A stretch of 64,000 nucleotides of DNA, from NCBI GenBank assembly GCA_051294375.1, contig CM119263.1, positions 21,374,494-21,438,493 on the forward strand, given 5' to 3'. Numbering within the stretch: position 1 is the first letter of the stretch; each line of letters starts with the position of its first letter. Below, one piece after another: positions 49,421 through 61,708 of the stretch. The notes below the pieces were generated by a model. It did not search any database. It was not told the origin of the DNA and saw nothing but the letters and a program-made list of their open reading frames with translations. A program made the translations under genes and the position numbers. This DNA comes from Paraspadella gotoi (lineage: Eukaryota; Chaetognatha).

Positions 49421-49585
49421 NNNNNNNNNNNNNNNNNNNNNNNNNNNNNNNNNNNNNNNNNNNNNNNNNNNNNNNNNNNNNNNNNNNNNNNNNNNNNNNN
49501 NNNNNNNNNNNNNNNNNNNNNNNNNNNNNNNNNNNNNNNNNNNNNNNNNNNNNNNNNNNNNNNNNNNNNNNNNNNNNNNNNNNNN
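49421..49585. other. Assembly gap, 165 N, beside (TTTC)n
   Basis: The left flank 49389-49420 is TTTC repeats. Confidence 0.98.
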
Positions 49586-49663
49586 TTTTTTATCTTCTCT
49601 TTTTTATATTCATTCGCGTCTCCTTCTCGGATGACGACCAAAATGCGAAGATCTTTTTCGCTA

Positions 49664-49713
49664 TCACGTGATTCTTCATTTTAATCACGTGATTCTTCGT
49701 TCTGGTCACGTGA
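49664..49713. promoter_or_regulatory. Three TCACGTGA E-box octamers at exact 21-bp spacing
   Basis: TCACGTGA occurs at 49664-49671, 49685-49692 and 49706-49713. The 21-bp period is two helical turns, so all three sites face the same side of the DNA. The linkers are alike (TTCTTCATT.., TTCTTCGTT..), so it is a 21-bp tandem duplication. CACGTG is the canonical E-box of bHLH-Zip and bHLH-PAS factors (established). No gene start is recognised nearby, so a regulatory role is only inferred. Confidence 0.5.
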
Positions 49714-50060
49714 CGATTCCTTACAATCGAGCGATTTCGGTGGGATCGACCTCTCACCCAAATTTCGTCGCCCGAAAACAAAAAAGACCAAAACTTTTTT
49801 TTGTTCAACTTTAAAAAAAAATCTTTTGTTTTGTCTTTACACTATTTTTTTACATTTTTTGTCAATAGATTTACTTTTTTGTATGTGTTGTGTTCATTGT
49901 AGCCATTGTAGAAATTTTCCCCCAAAAAAGTAAAATATTTGAGTCACGAGGGTCTCCAAGGAACGAAGGGGTTTTGTTACTCGGGCTCTTTTTTTCTTCC
50001 TTCTCCCTTCGGCATCTCACCTCACAACTCGACTCTAATTTTAAGAGAGATTTTGAAAGA

Positions 50061-50092
<32 letters not shown>

Positions 50093-50466
50093 TTAAAGAA
50101 AGAAAAGAAAGAAAATTGTAAGAAAAGAATAAAAAAAACCCTTCCAAATAATGGAGAAAAAAAACTTAACAGAAAAAAAATAGGGCAAGAAAAAATGGAA
50201 CATGGGAAAACAGAAATGAAGAAAGTTTTATTAAGGGAAAGGGTTGGAACCGAGGTAAAAAAAAAAGTAAGGTAGTTAGAAATGAAGAAAAGAAAAAAAA
50301 AGAAAGAGAGAAAAGGACAAAAAAATCGTCTTCCTCATCATTTCTTCCTCACGTCACTTCGGTTTTTTTTTCTTTCCTTTTTTTAAAGAATTTTTCGAGG
50401 GTTCACCATAAGTAGGGCGAAATAAGATAACCCAAACTAAAAATGTAGAGCTGATTTTTTTTTTAA
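49714..50466. other. Unassigned sequence with (GTC)n
   Basis: Contains ten GTC units at 50061-50092 and A-rich sequence after it. No gene seen. Confidence 0.6.
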
Positions 50467-50646
50467 NNNNNNNNNNNNNNNNNNNNNNNNNNNNNNNNNN
50501 NNNNNNNNNNNNNNNNNNNNNNNNNNNNNNNNNNNNNNNNNNNNNNNNNNNNNNNNNNNNNNNNNNNNNNNNNNNNNNNNNNNNNNNNNNNNNNNNNNNN
50601 NNNNNNNNNNNNNNNNNNNNNNNNNNNNNNNNNNNNNNNNNNNNNN
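50467..50646. other. Assembly gap, 180 N
   Basis: Left flank is a T run. Confidence 0.99.
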
Positions 50647-50768
50647 CTTGCATTTTATCCTATTTTTTTCTTTTGTCCTTAACTTAATTGTTGTTGTTAT
50701 CCCGTTCACATTTCTCCGCACATACTCATTTCAATTCCCCGCTTCCAGAGGCCCCTCCCCTTTAATCA

Positions 50769-50900
50769 NNNNNNNNNNNNNNNNNNNNNNNNNNNNNNNN
50801 NNNNNNNNNNNNNNNNNNNNNNNNNNNNNNNNNNNNNNNNNNNNNNNNNNNNNNNNNNNNNNNNNNNNNNNNNNNNNNNNNNNNNNNNNNNNNNNNNNNN
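50769..50900. other. Assembly gap, 132 N, beside (CT)n
   Basis: The right flank 50901-50925 is pure CT. Confidence 0.98.
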
Positions 50901-50930
50901 CTCTCTCTCTCTCTCTCTCTCTCTTTTTCT

Positions 50931-51829
50931 TCTCTTTTTCTCCCTCTTTTCGCTAATAAAAACAATAGAATCACTCGAAAAAGGAAAAGCATAAATATCG
51001 GAGCGGGAAAGAATTTTTTTTCTCTTTTGTTTGAGAAAATAGATTTTTGAAACTGGATCTTTTCCCATTTATGTTCGTTGTTTTTCTGCATCAAGGTCGC
51101 GACCTCTGATCGTGTTTTTACAGGAGTGGGGAGATGGGGTTTGTGTGGGCTATTAAACCGGAGTGGGGGGCTAGAGAGTGTGAGAAATGTAAGTAACTTT
51201 GTAACGTTTGAACATTTATGACAATTTTCAATTATTGTTTTACACTTAATGAAAACCGGCTGATTCATATAAACGTGCTCATGGTACAACTTTTCATTTA
51301 GTCAATTAATTTAATAAACAAACGCGACCAACTAACAAAATTTTAAAAAAACCACTCGATGACAGCGTCTACAGGGAGTTCTCGATCGAACCAATATGGC
51401 GCGTACTGACGTGAACGACTCAAAACAACGCCCGGTGGCGTGGGAATCGATCGAGCGGAGGTTGACGATTCTGTCTAAACTAAAGACGGAGAATCAAAGA
51501 GACAACGCAATAAAAAAAAGAAAAACAAAAAAAAGCCAAGGTTGTTGAACCGATGACCGGAATGTTAATTACTTTAAAGTTTATTTTAAAGCCTGTTACT
51601 GCAGTTTAAAACTTACGGATATAAAAAAAAATTATCTTTCCATTTATTTCTTCAAACCGGTTGGCGACAAGAAGGGAATGACGAGTGCTTAAGTTGAATC
51701 GTCTAAAAATAAAGAAATTCGAGGATTTATTTACGCGTTTTGTTTTCGCTTTCAATTGATGAAAGATAATTGACTTTAACTTTTCGGTCTCCCCGCGCTC
51801 GGGGGAAAGATAAAACGAGAGGTAGAGAA
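50931..51829. other. Mostly unassigned; holds one 50-codon frame
   Basis: A plus-strand frame at 51396-51548 starts in a plausible context (CCAATATGG) and begins MARTDVND. It is rich in charged residues and ends in a Lys-rich tail. No family is recognised and chance is likely. Nothing else seen in this stretch. Confidence 0.3.
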
Positions 51830-51895
51830 GAGAGAGAGAGAGACGAGATAGAGAGAGGAGAGAGAAGAGAGCGAGAGGAGACGAGAGAGAGGAAG
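51830..51895. repeat. Interrupted (GA)n tract
   Basis: GA repeats with GATA and GCGAG interruptions. Confidence 0.85.
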
Positions 51896-52195
51896 AGTCA
51901 GAGCCCGAGCATAGGGTGCTACCGTTATTGCCCTCAAAGATCAAAACGAATCTATGGGATCCTGCCGACGTTTTTGCCGCCTCATTCTTCCCCATCTTTC
52001 CCCATTCTTTCCTCATTTTTTCCTCATTCTTCCCCATTTTCTGCTAAAAAGATTCATTTCGATTTATATTGTGATATATTTTTTTTTGATGGAAAATGAG
52101 AAAAATCTCTCATTTTATTCGCAAAGGGGGAAAAATGGGTGAAGAAAAAAAATGATAGATTTTGTTGCGGGGGATACTCTCATGACGATGGATAG

Positions 52196-52213
52196 AGACG
52201 ACGACGACGACCA

Positions 52214-52244
<31 letters not shown>

Positions 52245-52269
52245 AACGACGACGACGACGACGACGACA
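52196..52269. repeat. (GAC)n trinucleotide tract
   Basis: About 24 GAC units with a CAT and an AAC interruption. The longest trinucleotide run in the window. Valine and threonine homopolymer frames over it are repeat translations. Confidence 0.93.
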
Positions 52270-52435
52270 AAAAACGAAGAGGCTGAATTTGCTCTATTTT
52301 TTTCTCCTTCCCCTCGACATGGCTTTGCCCTTCTTTTTTTGATTGATAAGTTCCCTTCCTTTCTCTTTCGGGACAGAAATAGAGGAGGAGATGTTACAGA
52401 GAGAGGAGAGAAGACGAAGAGAGATAGAGACGAGC

Positions 52436-52483
52436 AGAGGGAGAGAGAGAGAGAGAGATAGAGAGAGAGATAGAGAAAGAGAA
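52436..52483. repeat. (GA)n microsatellite
   Basis: GA repeats with GATA interruptions. Confidence 0.88.
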
Positions 52484-52730
52484 AATTGAATATCAATCCT
52501 GTCATTTACATTTCCTTTTTGAGTTTGCATGCAATCGTCAAATTAAAAAAAAAATTTGAAGGAATCAATTTATTTATCATCTGTTCCCTTTTTTCTCATT
52601 TCGACCCAAAAATATTTTTCGTCGAAAATTCAGAAAATTAAATATCATTTTTTTTTATTCTTAAACCCTCTTCGACGTCGACTCGTTCGCTCCGCTACGG
52701 GAACATTCCGGTTGTTTACTTTGGATTTTG

Positions 52731-52970
52731 TATCTCTCTCTCTCTCCCTCTCTCCTTCTCTCTCTCTCTGCTTCTCTTTCTCTCTCTNNNNNNNNNNNNN
52801 NNNNNNNNNNNNNNNNNNNNNNNNNNNNNNNNNNNNNNNNNNNNNNNNNNNNNNNNNNNNNNNNNNNNNNNNNNNNNNNNNNNNNNNNNNNNNNNNNNNN
52901 NNNNNNNNNNNNNNNNNNNNNNNNNNNNNNNNNNNNNNNNNNNNNNNNNNNNNNNNNNNNNNNNNNNNNN

Positions 52971-53001
<31 letters not shown>
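52731..53001. repeat. (CT)n tract containing a 183-N gap
   Basis: CT repeats at 52731-52787 and 52971-53001 flank the gap at 52788-52970 on both sides, so the missing part is probably also CT-rich. Confidence 0.93.
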
Positions 53002-53005
<4 letters not shown>

Positions 53006-53059
53006 CTAAAAAAATGGTTGTTTTTAATCAGATTTTATTCTTTCCAAGTCTTTACTCGC

Positions 53060-53230
53060 TGGGGGGAGGAGGAGGAGGAGGAGAAGCAGAAGGAGATGGA
53101 GGAGGAGGAGGATGAAGAGGAGAGGGGGTCGAAAAAAAGTAGTTCAAATTGGAAGCTAGGGTAATAGCGGCTTCCGCGGCGCCGAAAACGGCGCTGCTTC
53201 GCTGCGGCACCGCGGGCCGGCGTCATCTTA
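53060..53230. other. (GGA)n run followed by a GC-rich patch
   Basis: GGA/GAA units at 53060-53130, then a CpG-rich stretch (53168-53224) with the hairpin-forming GGCGCCGAAAACGGCGC. It may be part of a promoter or first exon. No gene identified. Confidence 0.4.
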
Positions 53231-55264
53231 CTCACTCAGTTCCTCACCCTTTCCACATCCCCACGAGCCCCACGTCCCGAGGGAATTTCCGAGCCAATAA
53301 AGACGATTGGAGAGGAGGGTTCTTATATCGATAAATGATACTCATTCTGTTGTTTTCATGGGTCGGATAGGGAGAGAGAGAGAGATTGAGATGAGAATAG
53401 ACAAAGGAGAGATGACGATGAAGAGAGATTGATTTCGAGACGAGAAGAATGAGTGGGAGAAGATGGAGATGAGAGAGAGAGAGATTTTACGGATAGAAAG
53501 TGAGACAATGCCACCATAAAATCAAGAGAAAAAGAAACTGAAGCAAATAGAGAGAGTGAGAGCGAGACAAAAAAGGGAGCCAATTTATGACGTCACAACG
53601 CGTGGGCGTTTGACATCAATTGACCCCAAAAATGTCAAACATGAGGTCAGAGCATAAAATGGAGGACGCGTTTTGGAGGAAACGAATGAGGAAAGAGACG
53701 AAATGAAAAGAATGGAGATGAAAGGAGGAAAGAAGGAAGAAAAAAGAAGGAAAAGAAGAGAAATTTAAACAATTACGGGAACGAGATTGATAGACCTTAT
53801 AGATTAGAGAGTTTGTAATGAATTGCTTGATAAAGGCGACATATTTATCAATATTTATACTTTAAATATACTATAAATAATATTATTATGACTAAATTTT
53901 TATATACTAACGAGGAAGAAGAAAATTATTTTAAAAAAGGGGAAAAAACGGGATCGAAAGAGAAGAAAAAGAGCATCTCTCAATTTCTGAGCCTCGTTTC
54001 CGCAATTCGCTCTTTCATTACTTCTTCTTCTCCCAGAAATCAAGACGAATGTCGTCGCCATTTTATTTATTTTTCTTTCTCTTTTCATTTGCAAATTTCG
54101 TTTCTTTTTTTCGTCTCATTTGTTTTTCATTTCTTTTCTCTTTCGTCTTCATTTTCTCTTTATTTCTGCCTTTTATTTTCGAGGCGAGAATCATTTTTCG
54201 ACCGATTTTTGTTGTTTTATTGGGTTTTTCTTTTTCCGTGTTCGTGTCTCGGAATATTTTTTGAATGCATGCGTGTTTATAGGTCTAGGATGTACGTACT
54301 TTATTAAGGCGTGTAATTAATTTTAAAAGATAAAAAAAATCTTTACTTACCTTATCTGATTGAGAATCCGAGGGAAGAGACAGGCAATGAAAAAAAAAGA
54401 ATAAACATCAAAAACAAAGAAAAGCTTAATTAGATAAAAAAGTTAAGTACTAGATTTTAGTATAGCATAGTATAGTCCTTTACACATGCTTCTAAAATAA
54501 AGACCGACATATTATGTAAGCTTTGCCATTCCTCATCCCTTCTCTGCCTCCGCGATTTATCTCAACTCCAATGTAGTTTCCTCCCATGTTACGATCTATT
54601 CATTTGTTTTTGTCGCCTCTCGCCAGATGGCGCATCGAAGTTAGGTCGCTTGTCTTCTGTTTATTTTTTGTTTACATTTCTCGTTAAGAGGAAGGTTCAT
54701 TCACCCTAACAATGCGTAATCTTTGATGTATTAGAGCTAATGCATCGAGAAATACATCGTAGTCATTAGTAATCACAAAAAAAATTACTTTTTATATGTA
54801 AGTATTTTGTTTTGAATATTTTTAAATAATAAAATAGTCAAGTTAAATCAGTAACCACATTTTTTAAAGATTTGTTTTTCAATGTGGTTGTTAAAAAATA
54901 AGAAGTTAAAACACGGTAAGGGATAATTTAGAAGGGGAGAGTTAAACAATTAATCTTGTTACTCTTTTGGTTTTTCAGTTTTGAAAAAAAACTTTAATTA
55001 AATAGATGGTAAAGAAATTCGATTTACACTGAATCTACACTGAATTTGTTTTGGCCTATTTTAAAGTTGATTTGAATGGCCCTTTTTCTTAACCGTTTTT
55101 ACGGAGAAAAAACTTAGAGAACGAAAAAATTAAAGATACAAGAATGAGCGAAGAGATAAATTTAGAAAAACGGAAAAGAAAAAGAAAAGAGAGATTTGGA
55201 GTCGTTTTTACTCTTAGACGTTAAGAGAAATGAGTTTCTCATTAGACTTTTTGACTGGCTTTTG
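53231..55264. other. Unassigned sequence, one CTCF-like core
   Basis: GA-rich at 53370-53500, T-rich at 54050-54250 (its hydrophobic frames follow from T content), AT-rich after that. AGATGGCGC at 54625-54633 fits the core of the CTCF motif, but a single 9-mer is weak evidence. Confidence 0.4.
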
Positions 55265-55277
55265 AGAGAGAGAAGAG

Positions 55278-55323
<46 letters not shown>

Positions 55324-55360
55324 GAGAGCAGAGAGAGAGAAGAGAGAGAGAGAGAGAGTG
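55265..55360. repeat. (GA)n microsatellite
   Basis: Interrupted GA tract of about 95 bp. Confidence 0.92.
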
Positions 55361-55376
55361 AAAAACGATTACTTAC

Positions 55377-55451
55377 GCCAAATGGGGTTGGGCTATTAGC
55401 GGTATCATTAGGGCGGGCATTTCGTCCTCGTTGTGACTTTCTCGCCATCAT
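55377..55451 (-). other. Candidate first exon, minus strand
   Basis: On the minus strand the first of two adjacent ATGs (A at 55451) opens exactly 25 codons, beginning MMARKSQRGRNARP. They end in phase 0 at a consensus donor, GGC followed by GTAAGT (55371-55376). The upstream sequence is CpG-rich. The peptide is basic and of ordinary complexity but I do not recognise it. No matching acceptor or second exon was found. The frame stays open upstream, so the start is uncertain. Confidence 0.2.
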
Positions 55452-56292
55452 CGCCCGCAACTCGTAACCCATAAGCCACAATACCCCAATGCATCGATAC
55501 CCCAGTGCCCCATGGTCAGCCTCAAAGCCTTGGAACACCGAAGCCCCGGCGTTGCGACTCCCGCCGCCAGAATGAATAGAGGTCGGTGGCGCGTCAATAC
55601 GAAAGTCGCTTCTTCAGAAGAACGAGCGACCTGATTAGTCGATGTCAGTCGAAAGCCAGAAATCGCTTTTTCGGTCACGGCCACTCCGGCAGCCTTAGTA
55701 GTGATAGTGACAGGGACGGTGACAGTGAAAGCGTCATGTATCACTCCCTGATCACTAGGCTGACTGTTTGTGACTGTTTCTCATCAGGGGATGGGAAAGA
55801 CTGAGAAAAGGGGAAAAAAATTATGTGCATAAAAATGAGAACATTTTGGGGAGAATAAGACAATGAACGAGAGAACCCGGTTCTAAGAGAAAAATGATTC
55901 GAAGAAAAAGAAAATCATCAAATCACTACAAAAATGACTCTTCATTGGAAAAAGCGGAAAATAATGAAGAGAGAAAATGAAAGAGTGACGAAGAAAGTTA
56001 TGAGGTAAAGAGGCGGCTTTCCATTAACGATGATGACTCTTAATTAATTTGTTTCGCTCAATTATGGAACCGCAAACTTGGTTGCTGAGAAATCTAAGTA
56101 TCGCGGCGCCTTCTTTTATATTTTATATTTTATATTTGATGATCGATTGATTTTTTAACTAAAAATGTGGGGTTTTTTCACAATTAGGGAAATACTTTCT
56201 CTTGTCGCTCCCACCTTCCCCTTTCTCTCGGGAGACCAAGACGCCGACAGCGACGATGTCACTGTCACCGATGCCGACAATGACGCCGACAA

Positions 56293-56295
<3 letters not shown>
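55452..56295. other. Unassigned sequence
   Basis: CpG-rich to about 55800, then A-rich. Overlapping frames on opposite strands at 55448-55804 match nothing I know. Confidence 0.45.

Positions 56296-56375
<80 letters not shown>
56296..56375. repeat. (CT)n microsatellite
   Basis: Forty uninterrupted CT units, the longest pure dinucleotide run seen on this side of the window. Confidence 0.96.
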
Positions 56376-56378
<3 letters not shown>

Positions 56379-56548
56379 TTTCGATTCTTCTTTTCCATAT
56401 TTCCAGGTATTTTTATTTTTCTTGTCGGAATTAATAATGTAAAAACCGGGAATCGACACCTGCGACTTTTTTTTTATCGCCGTCAAAGTCATCAGAGCGA
56501 CGGCAGCGACGCCGACTCTTGTTTTCTCCGCATTTTGCTCTTTTTTTC

Positions 56549-56550
<2 letters not shown>

Positions 56551-56585
<35 letters not shown>
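56551..56585. repeat. (TTA)n microsatellite
   Basis: Twelve TTA units, uninterrupted. Confidence 0.95.
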
Positions 56586-56586
<1 letters not shown>

Positions 56587-56739
56587 GAAAATGGGAATTT
56601 TTTCAGAGAGGAAAATTTCATTTTGTTCGAAAAAAAATTTTTCAAGGTTCTCAGTCACATTATCTGCTGAGATTAATCGCCGTAGCATATACGGATCTGT
56701 TTGTAGTGCAAGTGTATCATCAAATGTAGTGGTCATTTA

Positions 56740-57983
56740 GTCAGTACCCTATCATATTATTTAAGACATTTTTTGAACAACAATTTATATTTTTTATACA
56801 ATTCGTAAACCATTTTACTATATCCATTCAAAATAATTCTTTTGACATCATGGATTCTTTAAACTCATTTGCATATTGTCATAAACGCATTTCTTACATT
56901 TATATTAGAAAAATGACTTATCAAGGAACTTCGTAATCCATAATTTATTTATAAACTCACAAATTAAATTTTTATTTCTAACAACTCTTTAATTCTATTT
57001 CAAATTTACATTAATTTTAACAAATCTTGAAATAAAATAAACAACGTTAAAGTCACTTCTTTCTATTTAAAACATACAAGAAAATATTCTGATCCCATCT
57101 TGTCAATATGTCAATATATCTATGACCAAACTTTGTCAATGGGGTGGGTCAGAAGTTTGATTTGAGAACCTTCCCAAATGAAACTTCATACATTTCTGAG
57201 AAAGCTTTCAATGGACCAAAATTTTCTAGCACTAGTAATTAATTTTTTGATATTTATTTATAGATAGGAAATGTCAAAAAATTTTTTTTGAATTTTGTAT
57301 TTTTAAAAGCAGATTCAGATAGCTTATTGTTGTTGTCTACACAAAGTATAATTCTTTTTTCAATATTCTGATGATAAATGGGTCAAAATTGGAAAAACCT
57401 TAAAAAATCATCCTCATCATCATCATCCGATGATTTTAATAGTTTTTGCTAATTTTTAATAATAAAACATCAAAATTTTAAAAAGTTGTAATTACATTTT
57501 TGTTTAACTTTTTGAGCTCTATCAGAATCAATTAAAAACAATTTTTGACATTATATAGCAATATAATAATTTTAATTAACTAATTACTACTCATGGTTCG
57601 GAACATTTTTGCATAAAAATATTTTAACACAATAACTAATACTAATAATGGATTCGTTTAATGCTGTTCCCATTAAAATTTAAATTTGGTCGGCTACCGC
57701 TACTATTAGGCAGTCGATTTCCATTTAAACTTAAAGTAAAGTTAGTGTGGGAGTAGAAATAGTAATTATCTTTCACAAATTTGTCTAATAAAAACTGTTA
57801 CCGTTTTTTCCCCCAAAACAAAGATAAAACCCATGTTTGTATCTTCATATTTTTATATTTTCACAAATCTGATCATTTTACAACTATTTAGCTAATTAAT
57901 TTTTATTCATTATTTTTATCTCCTAAATACCCTCCCAAACCTAATTGAGACGCAAAACAAAGTCACATCCAAAGAACTGGCCT
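56740..57983. other. AT-rich unassigned sequence
   Basis: No open frame of 60 codons on either strand. No gene or element limits recognised. Confidence 0.55.
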
Positions 57984-58266
57984 ATGGACAATAGAGCGTA
58001 GTGAAAGTTACGTACGGAAATTCTAAAAGTCAATTATGAACAACATATCAGTGAACATTAATTTGTAAAAAATATTATTTTATGTTTTTTAATTTTTGCA
58101 GTAGCTATATTTATATATTTATATATATTTATATATATATATATTTATATATATATTTATATATAGTACTATCCTTATAAAATCGAAAATTTTCAAAATA
58201 GGCTTTTTTTAATTTTGATTGCAATTTGAATTCCTCGTCAAAAGTTGATAAAGAAAATATAAATCA

Positions 58267-58448
58267 GTTTGTAGAGTCATCACATGCACTGTTTAATTTA
58301 TGATTAAGAAACGTGAATTTGGGATCATGCAGTACTCACTTCACTCTTACCCTGAACGATGATCTGTCAAATAAGATCGAAATATGGTTTTCTATAAAAG
58401 AAAAAAAAATACTGACACTTGATCCAAATTCGACGTTTTCTTAATCAT
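58267..58448. mobile_element. 182-bp insertion with 13-bp target duplication
   Basis: AAAATATAAATCA occurs at 58254-58266 and 58449-58461, and the 13-kb copy shows the uninterrupted site. The insert holds inverted repeats of about 31 bp: 58297-58327 starts TTTATGATTAAGAAACG, and the complement at 58420-58450 reaches the right end. The left repeat is preceded by 30 extra bases. The middle includes a GATCT/AGATC stem followed by GAAA (58360-58382), faintly hammerhead-like. It is non-coding. Confidence 0.7.
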
Positions 58449-58770
58449 AAAATATAAATCATTTTAAAAAAATCTTTCATTAAGTGGGTTACAAAATTAA
58501 AAAAAACTATATTTAATATATAAAAAATTAATTTTCAGCTTAAAATAATAGTTTTTTCAATTTTTGACCCACTTAATGAAGGAATTTTTGAAAAGTTTAT
58601 ATTCTTTTTATCAACTTTTTATGACAAATCCAAATCTGCAAAAAAATCTTAGAAAAAAACTGTTTTGAATTTTAACAATTATTGATTAGTACTAGGTATA
58701 AATATGGCCTACTGCGTAAATTGTAAAATTTATTATAATTTTTTTTATTACATAAATGTTTTCATTAGTA

Positions 58771-61708
58771 GACGAGAATCTTGCTTAAAAAAAAATTCAA
58801 CATTTTTCTAATAGAGAATTCCGTTCAAATCTGACTACCCAAATTGCAAACGCGTTTGCCAGAAATTTGGTTAAAAAACACTTGATAAAAAACGCACGAT
58901 TCCGAGAGTGTTACATCTGAAGAGTTGTCCTATTCGTTTCTATGGCATTTGATAAAGGATTTTAATATCAAACAAGCCAGGGAAATGCACTACTCATCTT
59001 CGGAGAATTTTCAAACCTCATTTTTACTATAGAAATGAAAGGGAAAGTTTACAAACTTAAATTGCAAACGGGTTGCTATATGTTCCTGTTACATGAGCGA
59101 CTTCGACTTTCGCGATTCTGATAGCTTTGTATCCGAAGAGCTTGTCCTATTTTTCTTTTTTCATTTTATAATGATTTTGACATAAAATAGATTCCTCCAT
59201 AAATTTTTTAATTTGTCAGAACGTTTTTCTCTTTTTTTTCCATATTTTTTGACACGCTAAACGTTTCTGTGATTACTCAAAATTTCATGAAAAAAAATAA
59301 AAAATTAATAGTACCAATAGTTAGTGTTATGTCTCGAATAGATGGAAAAAAAACCTCGTTTAAAAATTCGATCGGAAGTGGGGTAACTAAGGCTTACCAA
59401 TGGCATCCTCCACGCCAATCGTTCTCTCAAATAATTTTTTTTATTTAATACATTTGAAAGGGAAAAAAGAAAATTCAGAATGCAGGGTTGCAGAAAGGGT
59501 ACAGATATATGGACATACTGACATGATAATCATGACCTTTTATGTCTTGTGAAAGGGGGGCAGTAAAGAAACCTAAAAAATTCGATCATTAAGTCAGTCA
59601 ATGATCCCTTTCCAATGGCTATTCCGCGAAATTTTTTTTCTTAATTTAAACGGATGATAAGTAATAGAATTAAATTCCTTGTATAAAGGTTGTTATATTT
59701 TTAAAAAAAATTATCAATACAAATAAACACAATGATGTCTTGCTTTGTCAAATATGTCACCAGCTATGTAATTTTTTAAAATTTTTATTATGATAAACAA
59801 GCAGCGTGTCAAGCTTTTTGTTTGCAGTTGAAGATAATGGAAAATGACAATTTTTTTCACGGACAAGAAGGTAGATGTCCAGACTCTTTATATCAATCTG
59901 AAAATATTTTTGTATTTATCATTTTCATATTTAAAAAAACATTTCATCCAGCTACTTCATAAATTTTTGCTTGTTTTTACTTTAACTAAAAAAATACTAA
60001 GCAAATTTATAAAGTAGAGCAAATTTAATGATAATCAAAATGTAATTTAGTCTTTCCTTTTTCAATTACGAAAGAAGCAAAAAAAATTTCACAAGCCTTC
60101 ATTGAAATTTTTAATGCAAAAAACTGTTATACTTTTAACTCCGATTTAAATAAAAGCTGTGTAAAGATTTATGGATAAAATTTAATAAAACTATTTCCGA
60201 GGGTGTCCCATGATTAGGGCTTTAATTTAATACCTCACCCACTTTCCTACCTCTTTTCTTTCCAAAAGTTATTCAAGAAATAACTTTTTTTACCGTGAGA
60301 GAACTAAGGATTTGAACTACGCAGTACAAATCTTTGTTAAATAAAAATTTCGGCAAAGCGGGAGTATCTCAATTATCCTATTGTACAATACCTAAATTTT
60401 CCGTCCTCTAGAGACATATCACTTTCAGGTTTACCTATCGTCCTTACACATTTAAGGATTATGCTGGAAGAAATCAGCAAAACGTTTTCTCTTTTTTTTA
60501 AATAGTTTGTACTAGCGCGTCAGAAATCTAAGAGAAACTCGAAAATTTTATTCTGACAAATTATGCCTTTCAAGGCTTGACGTTTATGACTATATCTCGG
60601 AAACCATTGTAGGGAATTTAAAAACGGTTTTTTTGCAAGTGAACATTGATATCATCCTCCAGGGACCGGCATAAAAATATATAAAAAAAAAAAAAAAACT
60701 AATATTGGCTCTCGAGTGAGGTATCTACATAAAATGATCAGGTTTAAATGAAATAGTCCGGTTTGAATCGCGAAATTTTTATTTAAAAGAAATTAAAAGG
60801 AAGGTTGAGAAAAAAACTGATTTTTCCTAATATCTTTTGAAGGAATAAAGATAAAGAGATGGTAATAGTACGAAAATGAAGCCATAATCATAGGGCACAT
60901 ACAAGATACAATTTTAGAATTACTTATGCTGAAACCTCCTTACAGGGTGAGTGTCAAACTAAGTCAAAATTATAATGAATTTTAAAACTAATGACACCCC
61001 ATAAGAATAAATGAAAATTTAATTCTTTTTAATGATTCTGAAAGAAAAAAGGCTAAATTGTACTCTAGTAAAACTTTAAAGTTTTTGGATAAAGAAAATG
61101 TGAATTTTTTGTCACTTAAATATTTGCTTGTCTGATTTTACAAGCATGCTTTACAAAATTCTACAAAATATTATTCACCCATCACGCCTAAGTATTTATC
61201 CTTATTTTTCCACCAGCAAAAAGTAAACATTATTTTATGCTAGAGAACAGGGATGTTTACTGAATGAGCCGAAGACATTCAACTTCTTCACTTTACTGTC
61301 ATTTTCAATAATAAAATAGGCGAATTTTTAAATTATTTAACTCTCACAGGCTTCACAAGACATTATACTTTCATAATATCCCAATGTTAACTGTAATTTA
61401 TTATATTTTTACCCAGAAATCATATAATAACAGAAAGTTGTGGATTCCCTTCGCTCGTTTAAGAAAAAAAAAAATTAACTAGCGGAATGATAAGTTATGT
61501 AAGAGGAAGTCAGAATCGGCGAAAATCTTAAAAGGCGAGAATGTTGAAAAAAAGGGGTGAATTTTGATGGTTTCTAAGATTCTCCACAATGTGAGGTCCG
61601 ATTAAAGGCGAAACTTGAGATTAATTATTCCCGTCATTCTACATCTATTCGATATAAAAATATAAGAAAAAAGTTACTGGCTTCGTTTTTCTATAGCGGC
61701 TTTCCTGA
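58771..61708. mobile_element. About 2.94-kb non-coding insertion with 9-bp target duplication
   Basis: TCATTAGTA occurs at 58762-58770 and 61709-61717, while the 13-kb and 23-kb copies have it once. The insert is AT-rich, has no open frame of 60 codons and no clear terminal inverted repeats. Two diverged direct repeats (about 58838-58990 and 59058-59185) share TTGCAAACG and GTCCTATT blocks. Class unknown. A 9-bp duplication is compatible with several DNA-transposon groups. Confidence 0.65.

Noticed and set aside
54049-54264. Hydrophobic membrane-protein-like frames
   Set aside because: T-rich DNA encodes Phe/Leu/Ile by composition. Three overlapping frames look alike.
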